From: Candidatus Saccharimonadota bacterium
GTDB lineage: Bacteria; Patescibacteriota; Saccharimonadia; Saccharimonadales; UBA4665
Direction of reading: 5' to 3'
Assembly (NCBI GenBank): GCA_014377695.1
Contig: JACMPA010000008.1
Span: forward strand, 1 to 44,421
Length of the DNA stretch: 44,421 bases
Below, in pieces: positions 31,681 to 40,191 of the stretch; position 1 is the stretch's first letter, and each line of letters begins with the position of its first letter. The notes under the pieces were generated by a model. The model did not search any database, was not told the origin of the DNA, and was given only the letters and a program-made list of their open reading frames with translations. Position numbers and translations under genes: made by a program.

Positions 31681-34536
31681 TTAGCTTGCGCTTTTTGCAG
31701 ATTTGCGGCGGCGCTTGAGGACGATTGCCGCGGCTAGGGTGAGCAGGATTGCCAGTGGCCAAAGTTTGCCGTTAATCTTACCGAGGGCGAAGATCAGGGC
31801 GATGGTCGGAATGAGCCACAGGAAGAATGCTTTACGGCTGATGTGAGCTCGTAGGAATTCGCCACCTAAGTAGTAGTACGGGAATACTAATATGACGAGG
31901 GTGGTACTGGAAAGCAGACCGAAGATGAGCACCACGGCTAAGCCCTCCCAGAACGGACTTGTAACAGCCAATGGAATGAGCGACACAACGGCGGTTAGGC
32001 TGGTTGCTACCAGTGGTCGGAAGCGCTCGCCAAGGGCGGCGACAGCCGCATCGATGGCACCCATGCCAGCTTTACGTGATTGATTTGCATAGTCGGTCAA
32101 CAGAATAGTGTTCTTCAGGCTCAGGCCGATCAAGGCAAAGAAGCCCATCGCGGCAAAGAAGCTGAAAGCGTTGTGGGTTAGGTAGAGTCCCAGGGTAACG
32201 CCGAACAAGCTGAACGGAATTGCCAGGAAGATCAGTAGCGGTTGCAGGAATGAGCGGAATTCAAGCAGTAGCAATAGGTAAATTACCAGTAGGAGGATTG
32301 GAAATGCCAGAGCTAAAGCTTTGAAAGAGTTCTGGTTTTCGGATTCTTGACCAAGGTCAAATACCACAGCATCCTTTGGTAGGCCATAGCTCGCAAGCTT
32401 GCTGGCGGTATACTCCTTTTTGACGGCGTCTTGGGCTAGGGTAACTAGCGTAGTGGTGTCGTCGCCATCAAAGTTGGCGGTGACATTGATGGTGGGCACG
32501 CCCTTGTTGCGGATGTACTGACCGGGGCTAGACGTACTGACGTTTTTGAAGTGGGCAGTTTTGCCGCTAACTCGCTTTAGGGTAGTCTGCGCCAAATAAG
32601 ATTTGATATCCCCGGCTAATTTATAGCCTTTTTCGCGGTCGTTAGTTTGAACTTGAACAGTAAAGGCTGCCGTCGGTGGCCCAACGTCGAGCTGGCCGAT
32701 GGTGGCGCTGGCGGCCGGGAAATCCTTATCGAAGCGGCCCTGTAGCTGTTTAACAAGTTCTGGAGACGTGGCAGCTCGTTCGCCATACGGTGTGATGTTC
32801 ACTATTGCCATCGACGATGCCGCGCTTCCCAGGCCGTAGTACGTATCAGATACGTAGTTTTCACCAATAGTATCGCTCACCAGCTTGTCGGCGTTGGCGG
32901 CAATTACTTCAGCTTGCTCGATGGTAGTGTTCGGCGGATAAGCCAAACTTACGGACAAAGCGTTGGTATCTTTAGTAGGCGGGAAGATATTAAAGGTAAC
33001 TTTGCCAAATATAAAGCCAGCAGATCCGATGAAGATCGTACCAATTAAAACGGCTACCAAGCCAACAGATAGTAGCTTCTTGGTTGATCCTCTGGCCCAG
33101 AGCATCGGTTTGCAAATAGCCGTGGCAATTTTTGCCTCAAAATTCGCGGCAGTTTCGTGAGCACTTTGTTCGCCCATCTGTTTTTTACCCAACAGCAGTA
33201 CACGAGCGAACAGCGGGATAAATACGAGCGCCACAAGCAAACTGATGAACAGTGCCGATATTATGGTAACCGGAATGGCATGGATGAAGCTGCCCAAAAT
33301 ACCGCTGACAAACAATAGCGGCGCGAAGCAGAGCGCGGCTGTGGTAGTAGCGGCCACCATGGCGCGACTGATCTTCGTAACGGCTATCTGCACCGCTTCT
33401 TTTGGTGAATTAGTTTTGCGCCGTGCGGCATCGATGGCTTCGACCATGATGATAGTGTCATCAACGATCAGTGACAAACCTAGGATTAGCCCGAACAGCG
33501 TAATGACATTTAGCGAATAGCCAAGCAGGTACAGTAGGCCGATAACACTCATGATGACTGTTACCATCGAAACAACGGTGATGATTGAAGCGCGGACAGC
33601 GATAACAATTGAGCCAATTATCAATACAGCAACCAAACCCTCCAGGAGTACGCGTTGTAGCTCGCCAATCTCTTCTTTGATCTGGGGTGCATTACTAGCG
33701 CTGATGCGGGTGGTGTAGCCATTTGATGATGATTGCTTAGCTAGATCATTCAGCGACTGTTGAATCTGAGCGTCAAGTTTGATGACATCGACACCTGTAG
33801 GCCCGGTCACACCGATGCCAACTGAATTATAAAAAGTACTGGTTTTGCCAACCTTTTCGCCGTAGCGATCGAATGTCCTCTGAATTGTAGTAGCTTGCCC
33901 AGTGATTGGGTTATTCACGGTATCAAACGGATTTTGGACAAAGAATGACTCTACCAGTGGTGGCTTGTGCTCATTCAGATATGCTACAGCTAGGGTTGCC
34001 TGGTCAGTTAATTGCTGAGTAGAAGCTTCGCCGGTAGTTTTATACAGTGATATTAAAGCATCAATCTTTTTGGCGTCACCACCCGTAACGCCAAAGTACG
34101 GAACGGCTAGATTTAGCGTAGCGCTAGCCGGCAAATTGGCTTTTGACTGAATCTGCTGTTTTAACTCCTTGGCAGCCACCCGAGCATCGACGCTTTCATC
34201 GTATTGTATGGTGATAACGTAAAAACTACCGCTACTCTGCGCCTGGACCAGGCTGACGCCCTTTTGCTTGCGCGCCAAATCAGATATCGGCTGTGCGATC
34301 TCGCTGTCTACTTTAGCTGGGTCGTTGACCGCGTAACTTCCCTGTACGATAGCTAAAGGTACATTAATAGTTGGGAAGCCTTCGCGCTTGAGAAGCGTCG
34401 TATAACTCAGGGCACCGAAGATAATGAGGGCGATCCAGATGCCTAGACTGACCCAAGGTTTGCTGAAGAAAAACAGAGTAAACTTAGGAACTAATCGGTC
34501 GGTTGGAAGTTGGGAGTTGTTTGGTTTTTTGGTCAT
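31681..34536 (-). CDS. RND-family efflux transporter (AcrB-like)
   Basis: 951 residues, about twelve transmembrane helices in two halves, each with a large external loop (roughly 50-300 and 530-740). The N-terminus LFFFSKPWVSLGIWIALIIF, the segment with LKREGFPTI and GLILGLSLIVDDTIIMVEAI, and the second-half LLEFRSFLQPLLIF are typical of the HAE-1/AcrB family. It is a little shorter than AcrB. No membrane-fusion protein or outer-membrane channel adjoins, and the host is presumably a single-membrane cell, so it may export a lipid or amphiphile from the membrane. A GGAG site precedes the ATG. Confidence 0.9.
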   Translation of the reverse strand: MTKKPNNSQLPTDRLVPKFTLFFFSKPWVSLGIWIALIIFGALSYTTLLKREGFPTINVPLAIVQGSYAVNDPAKVDSEIAQPISDLARKQKGVSLVQAQSSGSFYVITIQYDESVDARVAAKELKQQIQSKANLPASATLNLAVPYFGVTGGDAKKIDALISLYKTTGEASTQQLTDQATLAVAYLNEHKPPLVESFFVQNPFDTVNNPITGQATTIQRTFDRYGEKVGKTSTFYNSVGIGVTGPTGVDVIKLDAQIQQSLNDLAKQSSSNGYTTRISASNAPQIKEEIGELQRVLLEGLVAVLIIGSIVIAVRASIITVVSMVTVIMSVIGLLYLLGYSLNVITLFGLILGLSLIVDDTIIMVEAIDAARRKTNSPKEAVQIAVTKISRAMVAATTTAALCFAPLLFVSGILGSFIHAIPVTIISALFISLLVALVFIPLFARVLLLGKKQMGEQSAHETAANFEAKIATAICKPMLWARGSTKKLLSVGLVAVLIGTIFIGSAGFIFGKVTFNIFPPTKDTNALSVSLAYPPNTTIEQAEVIAANADKLVSDTIGENYVSDTYYGLGSAASSMAIVNITPYGERAATSPELVKQLQGRFDKDFPAASATIGQLDVGPPTAAFTVQVQTNDREKGYKLAGDIKSYLAQTTLKRVSGKTAHFKNVSTSSPGQYIRNKGVPTINVTANFDGDDTTTLVTLAQDAVKKEYTASKLASYGLPKDAVVFDLGQESENQNSFKALALAFPILLLVIYLLLLLEFRSFLQPLLIFLAIPFSLFGVTLGLYLTHNAFSFFAAMGFFALIGLSLKNTILLTDYANQSRKAGMGAIDAAVAALGERFRPLVATSLTAVVSLIPLAVTSPFWEGLAVVLIFGLLSSTTLVILVFPYYYLGGEFLRAHISRKAFFLWLIPTIALIFALGKINGKLWPLAILLTLAAAIVLKRRRKSAKSAS

Positions 34537-34569
34537 GTGTCAGGTCTCCCGATGATCGCTGGTGATTAG

Positions 34570-34977
34570 TTATGTGTCTAGGTGGCTCAAAAATTCAACA
34601 AGTTCGCGCGGCGTAATCTCGGCCTTTACCAAATAGCCATCAGCTTGATCCTCGATACTTTTACGGATTTCTTCGCGCTGTTCCAAGTTAGTCGTGATAA
34701 TAATCTTCGCCTTGAGCTGCGGCGTTACAGTTGTGTCACGGAGCTTAGAAAGCACCTCGAAACCAGTGATGGTTGGTATCATCAGGTCTAGAAGGATAAT
34801 GTCGAAGTTATTAGTTTGAGCGACTTCTAGGGCACGTTGGCCATCTGGTTCAACGACGATGTCGTAGCCGGCTTTGGTGAGGGCCCGAGCGTATAGCTCA
34901 CTGATAAAGCGTTCGTCTTCTACGCAGAGCACTTTTTTACCGTTTCGGACCACTGGGTCAGTCATTGGTGTATCCAT
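34570..34977 (-). CDS. Stand-alone receiver protein
   Basis: 135 residues with only a two-component receiver domain: acidic cluster around E20-D21-E22, phospho-acceptor D64 in LLDLMIP, a threonine at the usual switch position (IITTNLEQ) and lysine in YLVKAE. No DNA-binding or enzymatic output domain. It lies 31 bases after the kinase at 35009 and 33 bases before the transporter, so the three are probably one operon. It may signal through another protein. Confidence 0.9.
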   Translation of the reverse strand: MDTPMTDPVVRNGKKVLCVEDERFISELYARALTKAGYDIVVEPDGQRALEVAQTNNFDIILLDLMIPTITGFEVLSKLRDTTVTPQLKAKIIITTNLEQREEIRKSIEDQADGYLVKAEITPRELVEFLSHLDT

Positions 34978-35008
34978 ATTGAATATAGTGTAGCAAACTC
35001 TCGAATAG

Positions 35009-36547
35009 CTAGCGACGGTAGAGTGAGTGATTTTTTATCCAACCATGGGCACCACGCGTGATATCTTGGTTGACACTGTCGCGCATTTCGTCGTTCAAAT
35101 TAGCAAATGGTACAAGCGTGAAGCCAAACGTGCTACCTTCGCCTTTGTTACTTTTGACCCAAACGGTACCGCCGTGAGCGTGCACAATTGCTTTACAAAG
35201 GTATAGACCTAGGCCGGTACCACCGATTTGGGCTCGGTTATGGTGGTCGCGGTAGAATTTGGTGAAAAGGTTTGGCAGGACGTTTTGGGGAATGCCAACG
35301 CCAAAGTCCTGAACGGTCGTCTCGACTAAATTATTGGCTGTCAAATAGGTATTGATGATAATTCGGCTGCTGTCACCGCTGTATTTGATGGCGTTGTCGA
35401 CGAGGTTGTTTATCACCTCCAGCACGCTGACACGGTCGGCGCCAACCGTCGGTAGATTTGGTGCGATGCTGTATTCAATAGTGATACCGCGGACTTTGGC
35501 TCGCAGCGCCAGGTTGTTCGCAGCAGCTCGGATAACCTCGCCCCACTGCTCTTCGTGTAATTGGAGGACGAGCTGATCATCATCGATGCGGGCCACATTC
35601 AGGATGTTATTTACAAACGCGGTTAACTGCTGGGCGGTGGCGCTCATTTTAAACATAAAGTCATTCATATCTGCGGTGAGTTTGCCAGCAAATTCTTCTT
35701 CGAATGCTTCGATGTAGCCACGCAACAGAGTTAATGGGGTACGCAGTTCATGGACGCTGAGCGCAATGAAGCTAATGGCTTGATCGTCTTGACTGTAGGC
35801 CTTGGTGTGGTCAAACAGTACTAGCATAGTCTCAAATTTGTCTGGATTATCACGGTTATAGTAGGCGGCTAAGTCAAAGCTGCGTGATGGCCGGCCTTCG
35901 GCCGGATTGAGTTTAATCCGGTCCCAGGTACTACTAGCCGTGGCATTCTTAGTTTTTTTGTCTGCAAGCCAAGTATCAAGCGTGTCTTCACTTGGAAACA
36001 ACATATCTAAAACCGTATACACACTTTTGCCGATCATTTCGGTGGATGGCATACCGATGTAGCTACCAGCGACTTCATTGGCGAATAAAATAGTTTCATT
36101 GGCATCAAATATCAACAGCGGCAACGGTAAGGAATTGGCAACAAAGTTTGTGCGCAAATCACTGGTGTGGGTGATGGTCTGATGAGTTTTCTCGGCAGTT
36201 GTCGCCAGTTCAAACACTTCATGAATGAGCCCTGAGACCAGTTCGCGGCCGAAGGCCGGGGTTGTTGGGTCAGGTGCCTCAACTTTGGCCGCCGTTTCTG
36301 GAGTGACGTGCATAATTGCCCGGGCTATTAATTTTGTCGGTTGAGTGAGCCACATGGCACTTACTGATGCAATAAGTATGGCGTACACGATCGTTGCAGT
36401 GCCGACCAGGGCGGCGGTTTCAGTACCACCGAGCTCAATATAAGTAGTAACACCCCACCAAGTTACGCCAACCAAAATGTTTTCGAGCAATATAATAAGT
36501 ACTAAACGGCTCAGCAATTGCTGGCGAAATCGGTGAAAGTACTCCAT
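35009..36547 (-). CDS. Membrane-bound PAS sensor histidine kinase
   Basis: 512 residues. Two transmembrane segments at about 12-32 and 43-66 enclose only a short external loop. A PAS domain follows (about 130-250, LPLLIFDANETILFANEVAGS), then HisKA with H266 in SVHELRTP, and HATPase_c with N box (VINNLVDNAIKY), G1 (DFGVGIP) and G2 (GGTGLGLYL). The short loop suggests sensing of the membrane or of an internal cue. It is the first of kinase, receiver and transporter, and follows the DUF3048 gene by 20 bases. Confidence 0.93.
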   Translation of the reverse strand: MEYFHRFRQQLLSRLVLIILLENILVGVTWWGVTTYIELGGTETAALVGTATIVYAILIASVSAMWLTQPTKLIARAIMHVTPETAAKVEAPDPTTPAFGRELVSGLIHEVFELATTAEKTHQTITHTSDLRTNFVANSLPLPLLIFDANETILFANEVAGSYIGMPSTEMIGKSVYTVLDMLFPSEDTLDTWLADKKTKNATASSTWDRIKLNPAEGRPSRSFDLAAYYNRDNPDKFETMLVLFDHTKAYSQDDQAISFIALSVHELRTPLTLLRGYIEAFEEEFAGKLTADMNDFMFKMSATAQQLTAFVNNILNVARIDDDQLVLQLHEEQWGEVIRAAANNLALRAKVRGITIEYSIAPNLPTVGADRVSVLEVINNLVDNAIKYSGDSSRIIINTYLTANNLVETTVQDFGVGIPQNVLPNLFTKFYRDHHNRAQIGGTGLGLYLCKAIVHAHGGTVWVKSNKGEGSTFGFTLVPFANLNDEMRDSVNQDITRGAHGWIKNHSLYRR

Positions 36548-36567
36548 ACCACCCGCCCTACATCGAC

Positions 36568-37986
36568 TTACTTGTAACTAGCCTTGTCGGCGCCAGTAAT
36601 GGCAGTAACCCATGTCTGACCAGCATTGAGTTTAAAGGGTTTGCCAGTGTCGTCAGTGAATGACAGCGCGCTTTTAATATCCGGTTTGCTCCAGTGGATT
36701 TTGGTCACCGTGCCATCCTGGAATACCAATGCATCACCGGTACCGACGGCTTGATAGTTGGAATACGCGGAACCTTGAGCATCCAATGCGCCAGCACTTA
36801 AACTGACGATCATACCGATAACAACTTTGGGGGCAATCTGAGTTTGCGTACCGTCTTGATGTAGTTCCATGTGTGGCTGGCCAGCCTCAGACCGCTTGTA
36901 CGTATTGGTTACAGCGTCGTACTCGAAGTGCGGGTCGTAGTAGTAGCCAGACAAGGTAAAGTCCATGCTGTTTACCGGGGCACGGGTGTCTTGGGCTTTG
37001 GCCGCCTTGCCGGTTGCTGCTGGGTCCGGAGCTTTATAGAGTTGGTCGGCCTTGCGACTAAAGCCTGTGTAGTTACTGACCCCGATGCCCTTGGCAGCCT
37101 CCAAGCTGTTTAACTCGGCGATTGAGGTATAAACGTTATGTGGAGCATAGCGGCTGCTAATTCGGTGATAAGCACCACTGTTCGCGAACTGATCGAGGTC
37201 TTTAACGCCCCATGATTTGATGCCAGCTAAGCCGTCAGGGCTACCGCCAACGTGGGCGTACGAGCAGTCAAAGCTGAGGCACCACTGGACGTAGTAAGGT
37301 CGCGCACTGCGCACCGGTCCAATGTAATCTGGCTGAGTATCCTGAAATAGTGCAAAGAAACGGGTCACGCCACCCTCGGCAACAGCTTCAAACACTACTC
37401 CGGCTTGATCAAGTCCAGATTGTGGCCGGGCATCGGGGCTGTTCTCGATCATGACACCTGTAACCGGCCGCTGATTAACGGCTGGGTCAACGGTAAGACC
37501 GGTCAATTTTGCCGGTACCGTAGTTGGTACCGGTGGTGTAACAACGGCTTTTTTCTTGGCGGTAGTGGTAGCTAGCGGCTTCGCGTCGCGGCTAGTTACG
37601 CTGTAGGCGGCAGCGCCACCAACACCGAGAACTAGTACAACTGTAGCTATGATAAGAGCCTGCTTTTTGGTCGGTGGCCAACTAAGCTTAAACCGTTGCT
37701 TTGGTTCGTCGCCTGTGTCATCTACGGCACCGGTCTCAACGCTGCTTTCATCATGGAAAGTAGACTGTTCAGTGGCAGCGTAGCTAGCAGTGGCGCTGGC
37801 TAGTACGCTGTCAGCACTAGATGGCTCTTCGGACGGGATAGCTATACTCGTCGCTTCAACCGGCTCATCGCTAAACGATTCGATCGCAGCTTCAGAACCC
37901 GATGTGTCTTCGAAGTCGTTTGAATTATTGGGTGTTAGTTTTGGAGTACCAGAATTGGCATCGGCTCGCCGGATGTCGTCTTGCAT
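36568..37986 (-). CDS. DUF3048 (YerB-like) envelope lipoprotein-type protein
   Basis: 472 residues from the chosen ATG. A long acidic, probably disordered cytoplasmic N-terminus (1-100), one transmembrane helix at about 109-129, and an external DUF3048 region with RPVTGVMIENSPDARPQSGL and VFEAVAEGGVTRFFALFQD, the family signatures. DUF3048 proteins (B. subtilis YerB) are secreted with unknown function. It precedes the kinase, receiver and transporter by 20 bases. The ATG at 37986 lies seven bases after TACAAT (37994-37999), so leaderless; the upstream GTG at 37992 would lie inside the promoter. Confidence 0.9.
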   Translation of the reverse strand: MQDDIRRADANSGTPKLTPNNSNDFEDTSGSEAAIESFSDEPVEATSIAIPSEEPSSADSVLASATASYAATEQSTFHDESSVETGAVDDTGDEPKQRFKLSWPPTKKQALIIATVVLVLGVGGAAAYSVTSRDAKPLATTTAKKKAVVTPPVPTTVPAKLTGLTVDPAVNQRPVTGVMIENSPDARPQSGLDQAGVVFEAVAEGGVTRFFALFQDTQPDYIGPVRSARPYYVQWCLSFDCSYAHVGGSPDGLAGIKSWGVKDLDQFANSGAYHRISSRYAPHNVYTSIAELNSLEAAKGIGVSNYTGFSRKADQLYKAPDPAATGKAAKAQDTRAPVNSMDFTLSGYYYDPHFEYDAVTNTYKRSEAGQPHMELHQDGTQTQIAPKVVIGMIVSLSAGALDAQGSAYSNYQAVGTGDALVFQDGTVTKIHWSKPDIKSALSFTDDTGKPFKLNAGQTWVTAITGADKASYK

Positions 37987-37993
37987 AAGCACT

Positions 37994-37999
37994 ATTGTA
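37994..37999 (-). promoter_or_regulatory. -10 element of the DUF3048 operon, predicted leaderless
   Basis: TACAAT on the minus strand lies seven bases before the ATG at 37986. The -35 region is weak. Confidence 0.5.
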
Positions 38000-38034
38000 T
38001 CAGATGCGAGCTGCTGCTGGCATACGTTCTGAAT

Positions 38035-38181
38035 TTATTGGCAGGTCTTGGAAAGTTCGCGTTGGCCATCTTTGGTGTAGTAAGTAATGCAGGCGTGTGT
38101 TCCCTGTCGACGAACAACAACTATGCCGGCGGCAATCGCTACCACTATCACTACGATCAACAGGATGAAGACTGACTTCAC
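38035..38181 (-). CDS. 48-residue single-pass membrane protein overlapping gltX
   Basis: A 48-residue frame from a GTG start. A hydrophobic helix at residues 4-22 (VFILLIVVIVVAIAAGIVV), then RR and a polar external tail with two cysteines (HACITYYTK, KTCQ). Its GTGA start overlaps the TGA stop of gltX by three bases, so the ribosome could pass from one to the other. No family recognised. The two cysteines could be oxidised or bind metal. Short but supported by overlap, topology and a clean frame. Confidence 0.6.
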   Translation of the reverse strand: MKSVFILLIVVIVVAIAAGIVVVRRQGTHACITYYTKDGQRELSKTCQ

Positions 38182-39605
38182 AGTGACTCAAGGCAGTTCG
38201 TAATGCGAGCTATGGAACGCTCTTTACCAAGGACGTGCAGCGTATCGGCCAAAGCTGGGCTGAATGGGGCCTGGGTGCTAGCAATCCGGATTAAACTAAA
38301 CAATACACCCGGTTTTTGGCCCGTCGACTCAAGGAGCGCGTTCAAACGAGTGGTCAAATCCTCGACACTAAAATCACTCTGCTCTAAGCTACCCATCGCG
38401 TGCTCAAGGTATACCTTCAACTCAGCATGGCTGAACTTTTTTAGTTGTTTGTTGGCATCAATCAGATTGAGGTCAGTGGGTAGATCTTCGAAGAACAATG
38501 CCGTTAATTCAGGTAATTCAGCTAAGAATTTCAGGCGCTCCTGTACTAAACCTAGCACGGCCTTTTTGTACATTTCGTCGTAGTGTTTAGCGGTGTCGGG
38601 CCAGTACCCTTGACAAAGAGTGTAAATGCTGTTGATGTCAAGTCCCCTAATCCACGAACCATTCATCCAATGCAACCGTTGTTCGTCGAAACGGGCCCCA
38701 CTGCGCTGTACTCGCTCAAGACTAAACTTAGCAATCAGCTCTTCACGACTGAAAATTTCTTGCTCGGTACCATCATTCCAACCCATTGAGGCTAGAAAAT
38801 TCAGCATTGCTTCGGGTAGTATGCCCTCATCGCGGTAACTGAGAAGACTTTTTGCTCCATCGCGTTTGCTGAGTTTTTTATTACCTTGGTCATTCATGAT
38901 GTGTGGCGCGTGAGCAAATATTGGTTTTTCAAAGTGGAGTGCTTCATACAGATTAAGATACTTCGGCATACTGGCAATGTACTCTATCCCACGTATGACA
39001 TGACTGATTTGCATGTCGTTATCGTCGATAATATGCGCGAAATTATAAGTCGGGAGGCCATCGGCCTTCATCAGTATAAAATCGTCGACAGCTTCTTCGC
39101 CGGCACTCAGATCACCCATAATTGCGTCGTGCCAGTGGTATGCCTGCGGTGTACTTTTGAAGCGTAATGGCATTCCAGGCTCCCACTTCGGTGGATTTTC
39201 AGGACGATACTCACGAGCCAAAAATGGCTTCTTCTGCGCTTTGGCCGTGTCGCGTAACGCTTGCAGCTGTTGTGGTGTACGAACGTCGGCGTAGGCGGTA
39301 CCTTCATCGGCCATCCGTTGAGCCCAAATTGCATAATTCGCTTTCCGTTCGCTTTGTATGTATGGACCAAACTCACCGGGCATATCTGGTCCTTCATCCC
39401 AATCCATACCGAGCCAGTTGAGTGTTTCGCGCATTGATTCGACGGCACCTTCCACTTCCCTAGCTTGATCAGTATCCTCTATGCGGAGTATAAAGACGCC
39501 GTTGGTTTGGCGGGCAATCAGCCAAGGGTATAGGGCTGCTCGAATATTACCGACGTGTTGAAAGCCGGTAGGGCTTGGTGCATAACGGGTGCGAACTGGT
39601 TTCAT
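38178..39605 (-). CDS. gltX: Glutamate-tRNA ligase
   Basis: 475 residues from the chosen start; charges tRNA-Glu (and tRNA-Gln where GatCAB is used). The class I HIGH motif appears as H-V-G-N (17-20) in RYAPSPTGFQHVGN, and KLSKR is at 244-248. The binding pocket has the usual RIEDTDQAR segment. The frame extends upstream to 39722, but those 39 residues do not fit the family, and TATACT (39614-39619) lies eight bases before the ATG at 39605, so the leader is at most one or two bases. A tRNA-Glu gene is at 24050. Confidence 0.95.
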   Translation of the reverse strand: MKPVRTRYAPSPTGFQHVGNIRAALYPWLIARQTNGVFILRIEDTDQAREVEGAVESMRETLNWLGMDWDEGPDMPGEFGPYIQSERKANYAIWAQRMADEGTAYADVRTPQQLQALRDTAKAQKKPFLAREYRPENPPKWEPGMPLRFKSTPQAYHWHDAIMGDLSAGEEAVDDFILMKADGLPTYNFAHIIDDNDMQISHVIRGIEYIASMPKYLNLYEALHFEKPIFAHAPHIMNDQGNKKLSKRDGAKSLLSYRDEGILPEAMLNFLASMGWNDGTEQEIFSREELIAKFSLERVQRSGARFDEQRLHWMNGSWIRGLDINSIYTLCQGYWPDTAKHYDEMYKKAVLGLVQERLKFLAELPELTALFFEDLPTDLNLIDANKQLKKFSHAELKVYLEHAMGSLEQSDFSVEDLTTRLNALLESTGQKPGVLFSLIRIASTQAPFSPALADTLHVLGKERSIARITNCLESL

Positions 39606-39613
39606 AGGAGTTA

Positions 39614-39619
39614 AGTATA
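39614..39619 (-). promoter_or_regulatory. -10 element of gltX
   Basis: TATACT on the minus strand, eight bases before the ATG at 39605; -35 weak (TTTTCA, 18-base spacer). Confidence 0.45.
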
Positions 39620-39771
39620 GAAGAAAAAGCCCATTTCTGAAAACGCTGTTGCTTGCGCTTTGTATCAATACAGGTTTTACTTGCCCTATAAGTGCGGCAT
39701 AAAACAGTTGCTGTAAGGACAAGTAAGTCTACGGTGCTGCTTGATAGTTTATCCTAGGCGCATGGAGTGGT

Positions 39772-40191
39772 ATGTCTCAGAATACGTTTGAAGTTGTGGT
39801 CGAAGCGTTGGTGCTTCATGTCCAAGTAAGTGAAGACGCTGCTCATATTTTGGGGATTGATGGCAGTGTGCCGCCGGCTGAGGCAGTAGTGGCAGAGGCC
39901 CTAGACAGCAGAAAGCAGCGTTGTACTTTTGCTGCCCAGCAGCTCACGCGTTAAAAAATTTGGCTTGATTCAAAAGATCGAAAGTTAAAACCAGAGCAGG
40001 CGGCTCGCCTTTTGGAAATTGCTCAGCGCTATACCGAATGCAAGGCTTGGATAGTAGTTACAGATGCAAGTATAGATATTGGCTGCCAAAAGGACTGTGT
40101 AGTCGATGGTGTTCGCAGCCCGTATGGTCTAGTGCGGGATATAGAATTAGCTGTAGGGTATCACGCCGTTGTAACTGAAGCGCAATCAAAC
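39772..40191 (+). pseudogene. Gene-like frame interrupted by an in-frame TAA
   Basis: A GGAG site precedes the ATG at 39772. The 60-codon frame ends with TAA at 39952-39954, and the same frame then stays open for over 110 codons (IWLDSKDRKLKPEQAARLLE, AWIVVTDASIDIG). The second half runs past 40191 as antisense to the next gene, so the 3' limit is unclear and was set where that gene begins. No family is recognised. A six-base A run next to the stop could be a frameshift or sequencing error site. Options: a pseudogene, a read-through protein, or a real 60-residue peptide followed by a chance frame. Confidence 0.4.
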
